This document shows positions 36,410 through 44,198 of a stretch of 64,000 nucleotides of DNA, one piece after another. Source of the DNA: Tumebacillus avium (lineage in GTDB: Bacteria > Bacillota > Bacilli > Tumebacillales > Tumebacillaceae); the NCBI RefSeq assembly GCF_002162355.1, contig NZ_CP021434.1, positions 1,396,501 through 1,460,500 on the forward strand. Direction: 5' to 3'. The stretch's first letter is position 1; each line of letters starts with the position of its first letter. Below the pieces are notes generated by a model. The model was not told where the DNA came from, searched no databases, and saw only the letters and a program-made list of their open reading frames with translations. Both the position numbers and the translations under genes were made by a program.

Positions 36410-37153
36410 TTAACCGTTATTTTCCTCTTTTTCCTTCTTCTTGTTCTTTTTCTTGGCAAGATCCTCTTTACGCTTCTTAACTGAAGGCTTAATTTTCGGT
36501 ATGATATCTATGTTCTCCACGACTGGATCATTTAAAACAGCCACGTCACTATATTCATCTTTAGACACATAAGCTGTCCATTCCGCCTTGTCGATCAACT
36601 CAAAATAGCGATTAAACAGGCGCGCTTCTACACCAACAATTTTTTTATTAATTTCCTGACCAACTACAAAAATTACCTGATTGACCAAAGGATATTCTTC
36701 CCCCAGGATCTTCTGAACTTCAAGTAACCTTTTACTTTCGTATTCTTCTGGCAGCGATTCGAACAACTTCATTTGTTGGTTAGGAAACTCTAGGGGATCA
36801 CTGTTCAACGAAACAAATGCATGGAAATAATGTATACTCTTTTTACCAAAATTCTTGATTACAACGTCTAAGTTCTTTTCCTTTGAGAAAATGTACAGGC
36901 TTCCAGTACCTAAGTCCAGAACACAGACAAATGTCCAGATACCCCTGCTCCTCGTGAGTACCACCAGATCATTTTGAAGGGCTACATCTTTAATACGGCC
37001 AAAACGTTTATCCCAAGAACCACCATTCCTAAAGTTCCCGGTACCCATACTATAATCCTTCGAGATGTCGTTTAAGACACTCTCTGTTTCTTGAGTAAAG
37101 GACTTGACCAATAACTGTACCATATCATCGTTCAATGCTAAGCGGTTCAGCAA
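36410..37153 (-). CDS. DUF5986-like protein, partner of XRE-ImmA
   Basis: Soluble protein of 247 residues with TTG start at 37153 chosen because GGAGGTGG is 6 nt upstream and the protein then starts LNRLALNDDM. The pattern TGNFRNGGSWDKRFGRIKDVAL (shown by NFRNGGSWDKRFGRIK), VCVLDLGTGSLYIFSKEKNLD and IHYFHAFVSLNS is that of the DUF5986 family as I recall it; the C-terminus is Lys/Glu rich (KKRKEDLAKKKNKKKEK). Function unknown; the linked XRE-ImmA gene suggests a controlled stress or immunity role. Confidence 0.72.
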   Translation of the reverse strand: MLNRLALNDDMVQLLVKSFTQETESVLNDISKDYSMGTGNFRNGGSWDKRFGRIKDVALQNDLVVLTRSRGIWTFVCVLDLGTGSLYIFSKEKNLDVVIKNFGKKSIHYFHAFVSLNSDPLEFPNQQMKLFESLPEEYESKRLLEVQKILGEEYPLVNQVIFVVGQEINKKIVGVEARLFNRYFELIDKAEWTAYVSKDEYSDVAVLNDPVVENIDIIPKIKPSVKKRKEDLAKKKNKKKEKEENNG

Positions 37154-37343
37154 ATTATTCCACCTCCAGATCACTATTCCGATCTTTTTTCTAATTATAC
37201 TACACAAAACAAAAAAAAGTAAACCTCCAGCCGCTATTTTACCTCATTATTCTCCAACACAACATCAAATCGAATGAAAGAGAAGAAAAAAGAAGTCTTA
37301 CTAAGCGGTTGAAGTTTGGACTTTAAATGTTGGAGGAGGGAGC

Positions 37344-37562
37344 ATGCTGGAAAAGGTCATTGTCGTACTTATCCATTTCTCAACCGAGGGACAGGGCTAT
37401 AACCTCGAAGAACACACGTTCGGCGATATCCGGTACGATACGAATTACGAATTAACAGAACCAGGTAACGCCTGTCCCACTCTCGGAAACCGACTGCTTA
37501 AAGCCCTATCACCATGAATAACTCACACAAATGTATGAAAAAAACTCTATCCCGATTATAGG
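37344..37562 (+). CDS. Candidate small protein, unrecognised
   Basis: Open frame of 72 codons starting at ATG 37344, preceded by a strong GGAGGAGGG. It begins MLEKVIVVLIHFSTEGQGYN and the stop falls inside the following terminator stem. It lies between the divergent DUF5986 gene and the DUF3800 gene, and is the only plus-strand frame with a good RBS in that gap. No similarity is known to me. It could be real, or a chance frame with a fortuitous RBS. Confidence 0.35.
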
Positions 37563-37577
37563 GACAGAGTTTATGTG
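37541..37577 (+). terminator. Terminator-like hairpin
   Basis: AAACTCTATCCC and GGGACAGAGTTT form a stem (loop GATTATA, one mismatch) with flanking A and T runs, at the end of the candidate small gene. Confidence 0.6.
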
Positions 37578-37863
37578 CGTTTCAGTGGACTTTAGGTGGA
37601 CATCAGGCGCCCTTCAGGCAGGCTCTAATAGAGCAATGAATAGTCAACTATTCAACAGATCCTTCACTGGCCTTATCCGGATGTCCCCGTTGGCCGCAAT
37701 AGTTGCGATAACGTTTTGCAGTACCCTATGAAGACGACCTAAGTAGGCATGTGGCACTTGAGTGCCGCGCAATCTTCAAGCTGGATTTATCCGCTACTCA
37801 AAGTGTTCTCTGTTACGTACTAATTATACCCTAAGATCACACTGTTTTTCAACAGAGAATATC
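37578..37863. other. Gap before DUF3800 gene
   Basis: Lies downstream of the minus-strand DUF3800 gene. No open frame with RBS, no repeat and no strong stem-loop seen. Confidence 0.5.
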
Positions 37864-38586
37864 CTAGGAGAATACATCCACCCCGGGGAGTTGATATACT
37901 CTGCTGACGACTTTCGGTTTGATCGTGTGATACAAACTCATGAGGGGCAAAAAAACATCCCTTCTTGGAATTCCCAAAGTATGGAATTGCATCTTGTAGA
38001 AATCCAGAATGAAAGATGCGACAAAATCTACAGCTTGCAACATCCTCATATTCGGTCGGCTGTCGTAAATTATCTCAACATTATTCCAAATATGCAGGCG
38101 ATCCACGGGGAAATTGATGGACAAGGATAACAGTTCGTGAAGCCTCGTTTTGGACTGTTCTCCACGTTTTGCATCTCCATCAATAGTGAGGACAATCTTT
38201 TTCCTCGTCGAATCTTCGTATGGTTTAGAAAGCTCTGTTACAACCCTTGAGAGGAAAAAGTTCTCCCCTTGCTCCTTAGCTCTCGATTCGGCACCCGTAA
38301 CAAAGCTTTTTTGATGTTCGGCCAATGATTGCTTATCCACGACCACATAAGCAATCCTTAAAGATGCAAAAGAGACCAGCGCATCGAACACTTCTTTTCT
38401 CTGCACATAATTTGCATCGAAACCTTTTTTCTCGTTGTAGTTTTTCGTATTTGGCATTTCAGAGAATATACTGTCCAGAGTCTCTGTCAAACGCGGGCCT
38501 CCCGATTTGATTGCAATTCCTGCCCAAACGTATAAAGGGCCTCTGTCGCTGTCAAGACCGCCGGAATCATCAAGATACATATACAT
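37864..38586 (-). CDS. DUF3800 domain protein
   Basis: Protein of 240 residues. It starts YMYLDDSGG with the two Asp of the DUF3800 signature and ends with NMRMLQAVDFVASFILDFYK, a motif common near the family's C-terminus. DUF3800 proteins have an RNase H-like fold and are common near restriction, toxin or phage genes. AAAGGAGG precedes ATG 38586. It lies only 35 nt from rlmH, at the border of the accessory region, and the adjoining gene is a core gene. Function is unknown. Confidence 0.88.
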   Translation of the reverse strand: MYMYLDDSGGLDSDRGPLYVWAGIAIKSGGPRLTETLDSIFSEMPNTKNYNEKKGFDANYVQRKEVFDALVSFASLRIAYVVVDKQSLAEHQKSFVTGAESRAKEQGENFFLSRVVTELSKPYEDSTRKKIVLTIDGDAKRGEQSKTRLHELLSLSINFPVDRLHIWNNVEIIYDSRPNMRMLQAVDFVASFILDFYKMQFHTLGIPRRDVFLPLMSLYHTIKPKVVSRVYQLPGVDVFS

Positions 38587-38621
38587 ACTATGCTACCTCC
38601 TTTCTATGCAGACCTAAAGGC

Positions 38622-39101
38622 TCACTTATGATACGGCTCCCCTCGCTGTATCCGAAATGCACGATACACCTGCTCAAGCAGGATCACGCGCACCATTTGA
38701 TGCGGAAATGTAAACTTGGAGAAAGAGAGCTTGTAATTCGCCCGCTTCAACACCTCATCATGCAGCCCTAACGACCCGCCGATGATAAAGGTAAACGTGC
38801 TATACCCCTGCGTGGCCATCTTGTCCAAATGCTCCGCAAACTCCTCAGAAGTCACACTCTTCCCCTGAATAGCCAGCGCGATCACATAATCGCGCTCCCC
38901 GACCTTCGCGAGCAGTTTGTCCGCTTCTTTCTTCTTGATCATCTCTTCCTGCGCGGCCGACGCGTTATCCGGGGTCGGCTCATCCGGCACTTCCACCACA
39001 TTTACTTTGCAATATGAAGAGAGCCGCTTGGCATACTCGTCAACGGCTCCGGTCCAGTATTTTTCTTTGAGCTTGCCTACTGCAAGCAGATTGATTTGCA
39101 C
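38622..39101 (-). CDS. rlmH: 23S rRNA (pseudouridine1915-N3)-methyltransferase RlmH
   Basis: SPOUT methyltransferase of 159 residues that methylates pseudouridine 1915 of 23S rRNA. It has INLLAVGKLKEKYW at the start, FIIGGSLGLHDEVLKRA in the SAM-binding knot and LLEQVYRAFRIQRGEPYHK at the C-terminus, all family hallmarks. Full length. In many Bacillota rlmH is the last gene of the region after walRKHIJ-htrA, as here, and is often the target site for mobile cassettes in staphylococci. Confidence 0.97.
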   Translation of the reverse strand: MQINLLAVGKLKEKYWTGAVDEYAKRLSSYCKVNVVEVPDEPTPDNASAAQEEMIKKKEADKLLAKVGERDYVIALAIQGKSVTSEEFAEHLDKMATQGYSTFTFIIGGSLGLHDEVLKRANYKLSFSKFTFPHQMVRVILLEQVYRAFRIQRGEPYHK

Positions 39102-39134
39102 GGCTGATCCGCTCCTTCCAGTCTCTGCGCTGCC

Positions 39135-39305
39135 CTACACCACGAGATACTTCGGGTGCTGGTCGCAGTATTCGCACTTTGCCGGGGCTTGCCAGGCGGT
39201 GAAGGAGAGGTCGTCTAGTTTATGAACGTCTGGGGCTTGGCCTTCGTATTCTTCGACGAAATCGTCGAGGGCCATTTCGACATGGTCTTTGCACACCACG
39301 TACAT
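39135..39305 (-). CDS. CxxH/CxxC small zinc-binding-like protein (YyzF-like)
   Basis: Protein of 56 residues with CKDH near the start and CEYC near the end, matching the CxxH/CxxC protein family (BA_5709 type) often located next to rlmH in Bacillales. Start ATG 39305 has GAGGTGG upstream and gives MYVVCKDHVEMAL. Function unknown; metal binding is inferred from the Cys/His pairs. Confidence 0.88.
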   Translation of the reverse strand: MYVVCKDHVEMALDDFVEEYEGQAPDVHKLDDLSFTAWQAPAKCEYCDQHPKYLVV

Positions 39306-39367
39306 GGGGTTCCACCTCATCTGCTGTTGGTGACTTTATACTAGCAGTCTCCCCCGTTTTTGTCCAA

Positions 39368-39398
39368 AAAAACAGCGGCTGATGCAGATCAGCCGCTG
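39368..39398 (-). terminator. Terminator of htrA
   Basis: CAGCGGCTGAT and ATCAGCCGCTG form an 11-bp stem with a 4-nt loop, followed on the minus strand by TTTTTTT, just after the htrA stop at 39410. Confidence 0.95.
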
Positions 39399-39409
39399 GT
39401 GTCACACTA

Positions 39410-40579
39410 TTACTCGGGTTTCGCGAGGGTCATTTCTACCGTCTTCAGCTCTTTGTCGCGGTAGAACTCGACCTTGATCTTGTCGCCCGGCTTTTTCTTG
39501 TACAGGATCTTGCGCAGTTGGATCGGGTCTTCTACCGCTTCGCCGTCGATCTTGACGATGACGTCGCCGGCTTCGATGCCCGCTTTTTTCGCGTTTTCAT
39601 GCGCTTCGTAGACGTAGAGGCCGGATTCGACCGGCACTTCGCCGCGGTAGCCTTCCGGAACTTCGGTCAGCGCTACCGGGGAAATACCCATCACCGGACG
39701 CACGATCTCGCCTTTTTCCATAAGCTGCTGCAGGATCGGGTCGGCTTCGTTGATCGGGATCGCAAAACCAATCCCCTCCACACCCGTCGAAGAGATCTTC
39801 GCGGAGTTGATGCCGATCAGCTCGCCTTTGATGTTGACCAGCGCGCCGCCGGAGTTGCCCGGGTTGATCGCCGCGTCGGTCTGCAGCACGTTTTGCGAGA
39901 ACACTTCGTTGCCCGCTTCATCATAGATCGGCATTTCACGCTTGGTCGCCGAGATGACGCCCACGGTGACCGATTGCGCGAATTTCAGGCCCAGCGGGTT
40001 GCCGATCGCGATCGCCGGTTCGCCGATGTTCAGGGACTCGGAGTTGCCGAATTTCGCCGGGGTGATGTTTTTGACATCGTTCGGGTCGACTTCCAGCACC
40101 GCCAAGTCGGTCATCGCATCCGCACCCAGCACTTTTGCTTTGATGCGCTTGCCGTCTTGCAGGGACACTTCGACCGTGTCCGCACCTTCGACGACGTGGT
40201 TGTTCGTGATGATGTGACCTTTATCGTCAAACAGAATCCCGGAGCCGGTGCCGGCCATCTGCTCGTCGGAGCTGCGGCCGAAGAAATCGCGGCTCTTCTG
40301 CAGGTTCAACACGCCGACCACCGCCGGCTTGACTTTGTTGACCGCTTCGACGACCCCGGTCTGGATGTTTACGTTTACCGTTTCTTTCGAACCGCTCGTG
40401 GTGCCGTTATCTGCAAACGCGGATTTGGTTTCAATCACGTTCGACTTGATCATTGTCGGAACCAGCACGACGGTGGTCGCCGAACCGATCAGAGCAGACA
40501 CGAGCGACACTGCGATCCAGGTGCCTAGGTTGCCTTTGTTTTTCTTTGGCTTCGTATCGAAATCATCATAGTACCCCAT
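39410..40579 (-). CDS. htrA: HtrA-like membrane-anchored serine protease
   Basis: Protein of 389 residues. A membrane anchor at about 20-42, then a trypsin-like domain with His128 (TNNHVVEG), Asp158 (TDLAVLEVD) and Ser243 (NPGNSGGALVN), and a PDZ domain at about 290-385 (ending KAGIEAGDVIVKIDG). It acts outside the membrane on misfolded proteins. The ATG at 40579 has GGGAGG upstream. The gene is downstream of walJ in the usual order but has its own promoter and a plus-strand gene intervenes. Confidence 0.96.
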   Translation of the reverse strand: MGYYDDFDTKPKKNKGNLGTWIAVSLVSALIGSATTVVLVPTMIKSNVIETKSAFADNGTTSGSKETVNVNIQTGVVEAVNKVKPAVVGVLNLQKSRDFFGRSSDEQMAGTGSGILFDDKGHIITNNHVVEGADTVEVSLQDGKRIKAKVLGADAMTDLAVLEVDPNDVKNITPAKFGNSESLNIGEPAIAIGNPLGLKFAQSVTVGVISATKREMPIYDEAGNEVFSQNVLQTDAAINPGNSGGALVNIKGELIGINSAKISSTGVEGIGFAIPINEADPILQQLMEKGEIVRPVMGISPVALTEVPEGYRGEVPVESGLYVYEAHENAKKAGIEAGDVIVKIDGEAVEDPIQLRKILYKKKPGDKIKVEFYRDKELKTVEMTLAKPE

Positions 40580-40618
40580 GCTCAAAACCTCCCTCAATGT
40601 ACGTATCAGTGTACCCTT

Positions 40619-40648
40619 ATTATACAGAGGATATTTTCTGCTTCTCAA
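40619..40648 (-). promoter_or_regulatory. Sigma-A-type promoter of htrA
   Basis: On the minus strand TTGAGA (40643-40648), 18-nt spacer, TATAAT (40619-40624), about 40 nt upstream of the htrA ATG. Confidence 0.75.
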
Positions 40649-40675
40649 GATCTTCAGGCAGTCTGTCAAAAATCG

Positions 40676-40693
40676 TTCAAACAGTTGTTTGAA
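40676..40693. promoter_or_regulatory. Palindrome upstream of htrA promoter
   Basis: TTCAAACA-GT-TGTTTGAA is a perfect 8-bp inverted repeat about 28 nt upstream of the htrA -35. It is a candidate regulator site. Confidence 0.5.
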
Positions 40694-40820
40694 AATTCTT
40701 CACAAATAACTTCCTGCTGAGGCAAATCACAGTTTTTTTGCCGTAATGTGTTTATTTCCACGCCGAACGGTCAAGACTGTTTGCTAGGCACGGACGAAAT
40801 GAAACTTGGAGGGATGCCTG

Positions 40821-41039
40821 ATGAACCGGCTGAACGGACTGCCGGCGGAAGTGGACATGATCGCCCAATTGGCCGATCTGAAGGAAGTGGACTACAAGAA
40901 CACTTTGGTCCTCACCGCTCTGGTCGAACTGCTCGTCGAGAAGGGAATTCTCGACCGCAAGGAAGTCATTCAAAAGGCACGGCAGCTCGATGCCGACATC
41001 TCCCTCGAGGCGGATGATCGTTCGCTGTATGCCAACTAA
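40821..41039 (+). CDS. Small hypothetical protein
   Basis: Predicted 72-residue soluble protein, ATG 40821 with GGAGGG 8 nt upstream. Sequence LADLKEVDYKNTLVLTALVELLVEKGILDRKEVIQKARQL (shown by DRKEVIQKARQL) suggests two helices, as in many small Bacillota proteins found in this place. Followed by a good terminator. No function assignable. Confidence 0.75.
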   Translation: MNRLNGLPAEVDMIAQLADLKEVDYKNTLVLTALVELLVEKGILDRKEVIQKARQLDADISLEADDRSLYAN

Positions 41040-41082
41040 GCTGTGAGCCAGCTTGCTTTTGTCTCCCCCTTCTTTTTTATTG

Positions 41083-41125
41083 AAAACCCACCACCCGTTT
41101 GGCTCGGGAAGTGGGTCCTTTTTTT
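41083..41125 (+). terminator. Terminator of small gene
   Basis: ACCCAC / GTGGGT with inner CCCG / CGGG stem, followed by CCTTTTTTTG. Confidence 0.85.
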
Positions 41126-41138
41126 GTCTATTGCCCTT

Positions 41139-41942
41139 CTACAGGCGTTTGATTGTCTTCAAAGGTGTCGGCTTGTCGCGGAAGGTATCGTGGAGCACCA
41201 CGTCTTTGCCCACGTCATAGCCGTTTTGCGTCAACACCCCGCGCACGGTGATCTCGGCGATCTCCGGCATGTTGTTGTCGGGGCTCAAGTGCGCCAGATA
41301 GACGTCTTTCGAATCGCCGCTGAGCACTTCGGACAGCACATCCCCTGCCGCTTCGTTCGACAGATGGCCTTTGTCGCCGAGGATGCGCTTTTTCACATTC
41401 CACGGGTACGGCCCGATGCGCAGCATCTCCGTGTCGTGGTTGGCTTCGAAAATCAAAGCATCCGCCCCGGCGATCGCATGCTTCACGCGGTCGCTCGCAT
41501 AGCCGAGGTCGGTCGCAAGCGCCAGCTTGCTCGTCCCGTTGTAGAAGCAAAAGCCCACCGGGTCGTTCGCGTCATGCGAGATCGGGAACGGCTCGATGCG
41601 CAGGTCGCCAAAATCGAGCGCGTCATCGACGCCAAACACGTGGCGCTTCTCTTCGGCAATGTCGCCGACATGCTTTTGCATGCCTGTCCACGTCCCGGCC
41701 GTGGCGTAGACGTCAAGCCCTTTGACTTTGCGGGCCATGACGCCGACGCCGCGCACGTGGTCGGAATGCTCATGGGTGACGAGCAGCGCGTCGAGATCGC
41801 TGACATCCACGCCGATCTCTTGCAGCGAGGACGTGATCTGCTTGCCGGACACCCCGGCATCGATCAAAATTTTGGTCTGGTCGGTTTCAACAAAGATGGA
41901 ATTCCCCGTACTGCCACTGCATAACACGCTAAAGCGAATCAA
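41139..41942 (-). CDS. walJ: MBL-fold exonuclease-like WalJ (YycJ)
   Basis: Metallo-beta-lactamase-fold protein of 267 residues, with metal motif THEHSDH at about 56-62 and later DSKDVYLAHLSPDNN. It is a cytoplasmic 5'-exonuclease-like enzyme linked to DNA repair and cell-wall regulation in Bacillus. TTG start at 41942 with AGGGGG upstream. It is 21 nt after walI, in the walRKHIJ operon. Confidence 0.95.
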   Translation of the reverse strand: MIRFSVLCSGSTGNSIFVETDQTKILIDAGVSGKQITSSLQEIGVDVSDLDALLVTHEHSDHVRGVGVMARKVKGLDVYATAGTWTGMQKHVGDIAEEKRHVFGVDDALDFGDLRIEPFPISHDANDPVGFCFYNGTSKLALATDLGYASDRVKHAIAGADALIFEANHDTEMLRIGPYPWNVKKRILGDKGHLSNEAAGDVLSEVLSGDSKDVYLAHLSPDNNMPEIAEITVRGVLTQNGYDVGKDVVLHDTFRDKPTPLKTIKRL

Positions 41943-41963
41943 AACGTTTCCCCCTAAGCTATC

Positions 41964-42845
41964 TCACGTTCCGTTGTCTTCCAACTGGCCCGTCAAGGCG
42001 TTCACGTAGAATACTTTCCCATCGGTCACAATCCGCCACATCGGCGCAAGGTACCAGACGTCGGCACCGACGTAGTTTTGCGAGTAATACCCCAATTTCA
42101 CATCATGGATCGCCGCGATCCCGGACGGATCGGTGACCGCTGCCGGATCGAACGTTTCCGCGACGGTGCGGATCGCTCCGATCGCGGAGATGACGCGCTG
42201 GCCGACTTCTTCTTCGGCGCCGACCTCCAGCGCTTTTTGCTTATAGCTGATGATCTCGGCATTTTGCAGGTTGATCTCCAGCACCGCCGAGAAGATCGGA
42301 TAGCGCTGGTAGCTTTGCAGATAGCGCAAGGTCGTCGTCCCTTTGGCAAAATTGTTCAAGGCCACGTCTTCCTTGTACATCGCGCCGTTCCAGACGTATG
42401 GAGCGACGCGCTGCAACGCATACTGGCCGCGCTTGGTGCCGAGATCTTTCTCCGCTTTCATCAGGCCGGGCTCAAAGTTCAAGCGGAAAAATCCATCCGG
42501 CGTCACTTCGAAGTCCCCTTCCAGCGAGCGGAACTTCATCGTGCCCCGGCTCTGGTCGTTTTCGACCAGCCTCTCGTCCTGCAAGATCTTGCCGGCGATC
42601 TGCTGAATCGGCTCTTTGGGATGCCACACCTGAATGAAATTGAGCACCGGCGTTTCTTTCGGCACTTCGGTGACGATCATCATCTTGCGTTCGCGCAGGA
42701 CTTCTTTTAATTCCTCGAGCTGCGTGTCAAACGACTGCACATAGCCAAGCGCTTCCTGCTGTGAGGTGTAATATTGGTAGCCAAGCACGAGGTCGAGCAG
42801 CAGGAAGGTCAGGATCAGATAGGTCTTCGCTTTACTCCAATCCAC
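41964..42845 (-). CDS. walI: WalI (YycI), WalK regulator
   Basis: Membrane-anchored protein of 293 residues with one N-terminal helix (MDWSKAKTYLILTFLLLDLVLGY, here given in parts: SKAKTYLILTFLLLDLV) and an extracellular domain ending LTGQLEDNGT. With WalH it restrains the WalK kinase. Its start overlaps walH by 14 nt. Full length for the family. Confidence 0.95.
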   Translation of the reverse strand: MDWSKAKTYLILTFLLLDLVLGYQYYTSQQEALGYVQSFDTQLEELKEVLRERKMMIVTEVPKETPVLNFIQVWHPKEPIQQIAGKILQDERLVENDQSRGTMKFRSLEGDFEVTPDGFFRLNFEPGLMKAEKDLGTKRGQYALQRVAPYVWNGAMYKEDVALNNFAKGTTTLRYLQSYQRYPIFSAVLEINLQNAEIISYKQKALEVGAEEEVGQRVISAIGAIRTVAETFDPAAVTDPSGIAAIHDVKLGYYSQNYVGADVWYLAPMWRIVTDGKVFYVNALTGQLEDNGT

Positions 42846-44196
42846 GAATCATCCCCTCCTCCGTGCGCAATTCTTCGCCGGTCACCGCATCAAAGATCGC
42901 TTCGCGGTAATCGCCGGCCTGCTCGACGACCCAGACCGGACGCAACTGCGCATGATTTCTGCGCTCATCGCCCATCAGATAGGCCTGGTAGACATCGGTT
43001 ACGCGGCTGGTCTTGAGCAGCGCATTGCGCTCGACCAGTTCGATCACCTCGGAGCCGGACAGCGTCTCGATCAGCGGCCCGCGCACCGGTTTCGCTCCGG
43101 TCATCAGCGGGGAGCGACGCATCGCCGCCACATCGTTGTTGACGACCTGCACCGCAACGGACGACAGGTCGCCGATCACCGACAGCCCTTCGACGTTCGG
43201 GCGGAACTCAAACTGGCGTCCCACCATCTCCGACGGGCGGATCGTGCGCACCTGATGGATCATCACCGTGCCCATAAAACCGCCGTGGGCGTTGGCAAAA
43301 TCGAGCGAGTTGGTGATCCCCGTATCCTCTTCTAACTGATTGAACCGGGTCTCTTCCAAACTGAGGTTGCGGTATTGAATCAACTGCCCCAGCTTGTCGA
43401 TCCGCACCACGCGGTTGCCGTCGGTGACGATCTCCGAACCTTCGCGCTCAACAACGCGGCGGGTCAGCGACTTGTCGAGGAAGAAGGAATCGACCAGGCG
43501 CTCCGTGTCGATCACGCGGTTGACATCAAGTGAGTAAGAGTAGACTTTCGGCCGCTTGATCGGCAGGTAAAAATGGCGCAGCAAAGACGAGCCGTACAAC
43601 TTGTAGAGCGGAGCGCTTTTTTCCGCTTCGAACAGACGATTAAACGGGTCGCGTGGCAACACCACGTTCGCGCTGTAGATCATATCGGCATTGGCCACGA
43701 AAACAGCGCGGAATTCGTTGCCTCCGTTCGGGTAGAGGTAAAACGTCTTCACGTTCATAAACGGCTCCAGCCGCGACGTGAAATGCAGCAGCTCCGACTC
43801 GTTGAGCAGCGTGATCGGCACCACCGCATCAAAATCAAACTGGAGGCTTGGGCCGTCGCCGGTCAGCTTTCTCCACTCGGCATCTTGGAACGAGGTTTCC
43901 AGCTTGATGTCGAAAAATGTGGCGAGGGTCAGCAACTCCATACCGGTCTCGTAGCCTGATTGCCCAGGAAATAATACCTGGTGTTTATCTTCGCCCCGGT
44001 GCAGGTAGATCGAGCGCGGCCCCAGCACATTGTGTAATGACCGCTCAAAACTCGGGTCGGAAATCGCAACATTCGACGCAAACTGCGGGCCGTCGATCGC
44101 TTCGTACTGCGGCGTGATGCTCCAGATGCCCAGTGAAAAGAGCAGCGAGGTCACGACAAGGACGGTGAGGAGCAGCGTTTTCAGTTTTTCTTTCAC
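42832..44196 (-). CDS. walH: WalH (YycH), WalK regulator
   Basis: Membrane-anchored protein of 454 residues with one helix at about 7-27 (LLLTVLVVTSLLFSLGIW) and a two-lobed extracellular domain. With WalI it modulates WalK. GTG 44196 is chosen since the RBS GGGAGG is 9 nt upstream; GTG at 44202, overlapping the walK stop, would be an alternative. In Bacillota this protein is variable in sequence. Confidence 0.93.
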   Translation of the reverse strand: MKEKLKTLLLTVLVVTSLLFSLGIWSITPQYEAIDGPQFASNVAISDPSFERSLHNVLGPRSIYLHRGEDKHQVLFPGQSGYETGMELLTLATFFDIKLETSFQDAEWRKLTGDGPSLQFDFDAVVPITLLNESELLHFTSRLEPFMNVKTFYLYPNGGNEFRAVFVANADMIYSANVVLPRDPFNRLFEAEKSAPLYKLYGSSLLRHFYLPIKRPKVYSYSLDVNRVIDTERLVDSFFLDKSLTRRVVEREGSEIVTDGNRVVRIDKLGQLIQYRNLSLEETRFNQLEEDTGITNSLDFANAHGGFMGTVMIHQVRTIRPSEMVGRQFEFRPNVEGLSVIGDLSSVAVQVVNNDVAAMRRSPLMTGAKPVRGPLIETLSGSEVIELVERNALLKTSRVTDVYQAYLMGDERRNHAQLRPVWVVEQAGDYREAIFDAVTGEELRTEEGMIRGLE

Positions 44197-44198
44197 GA

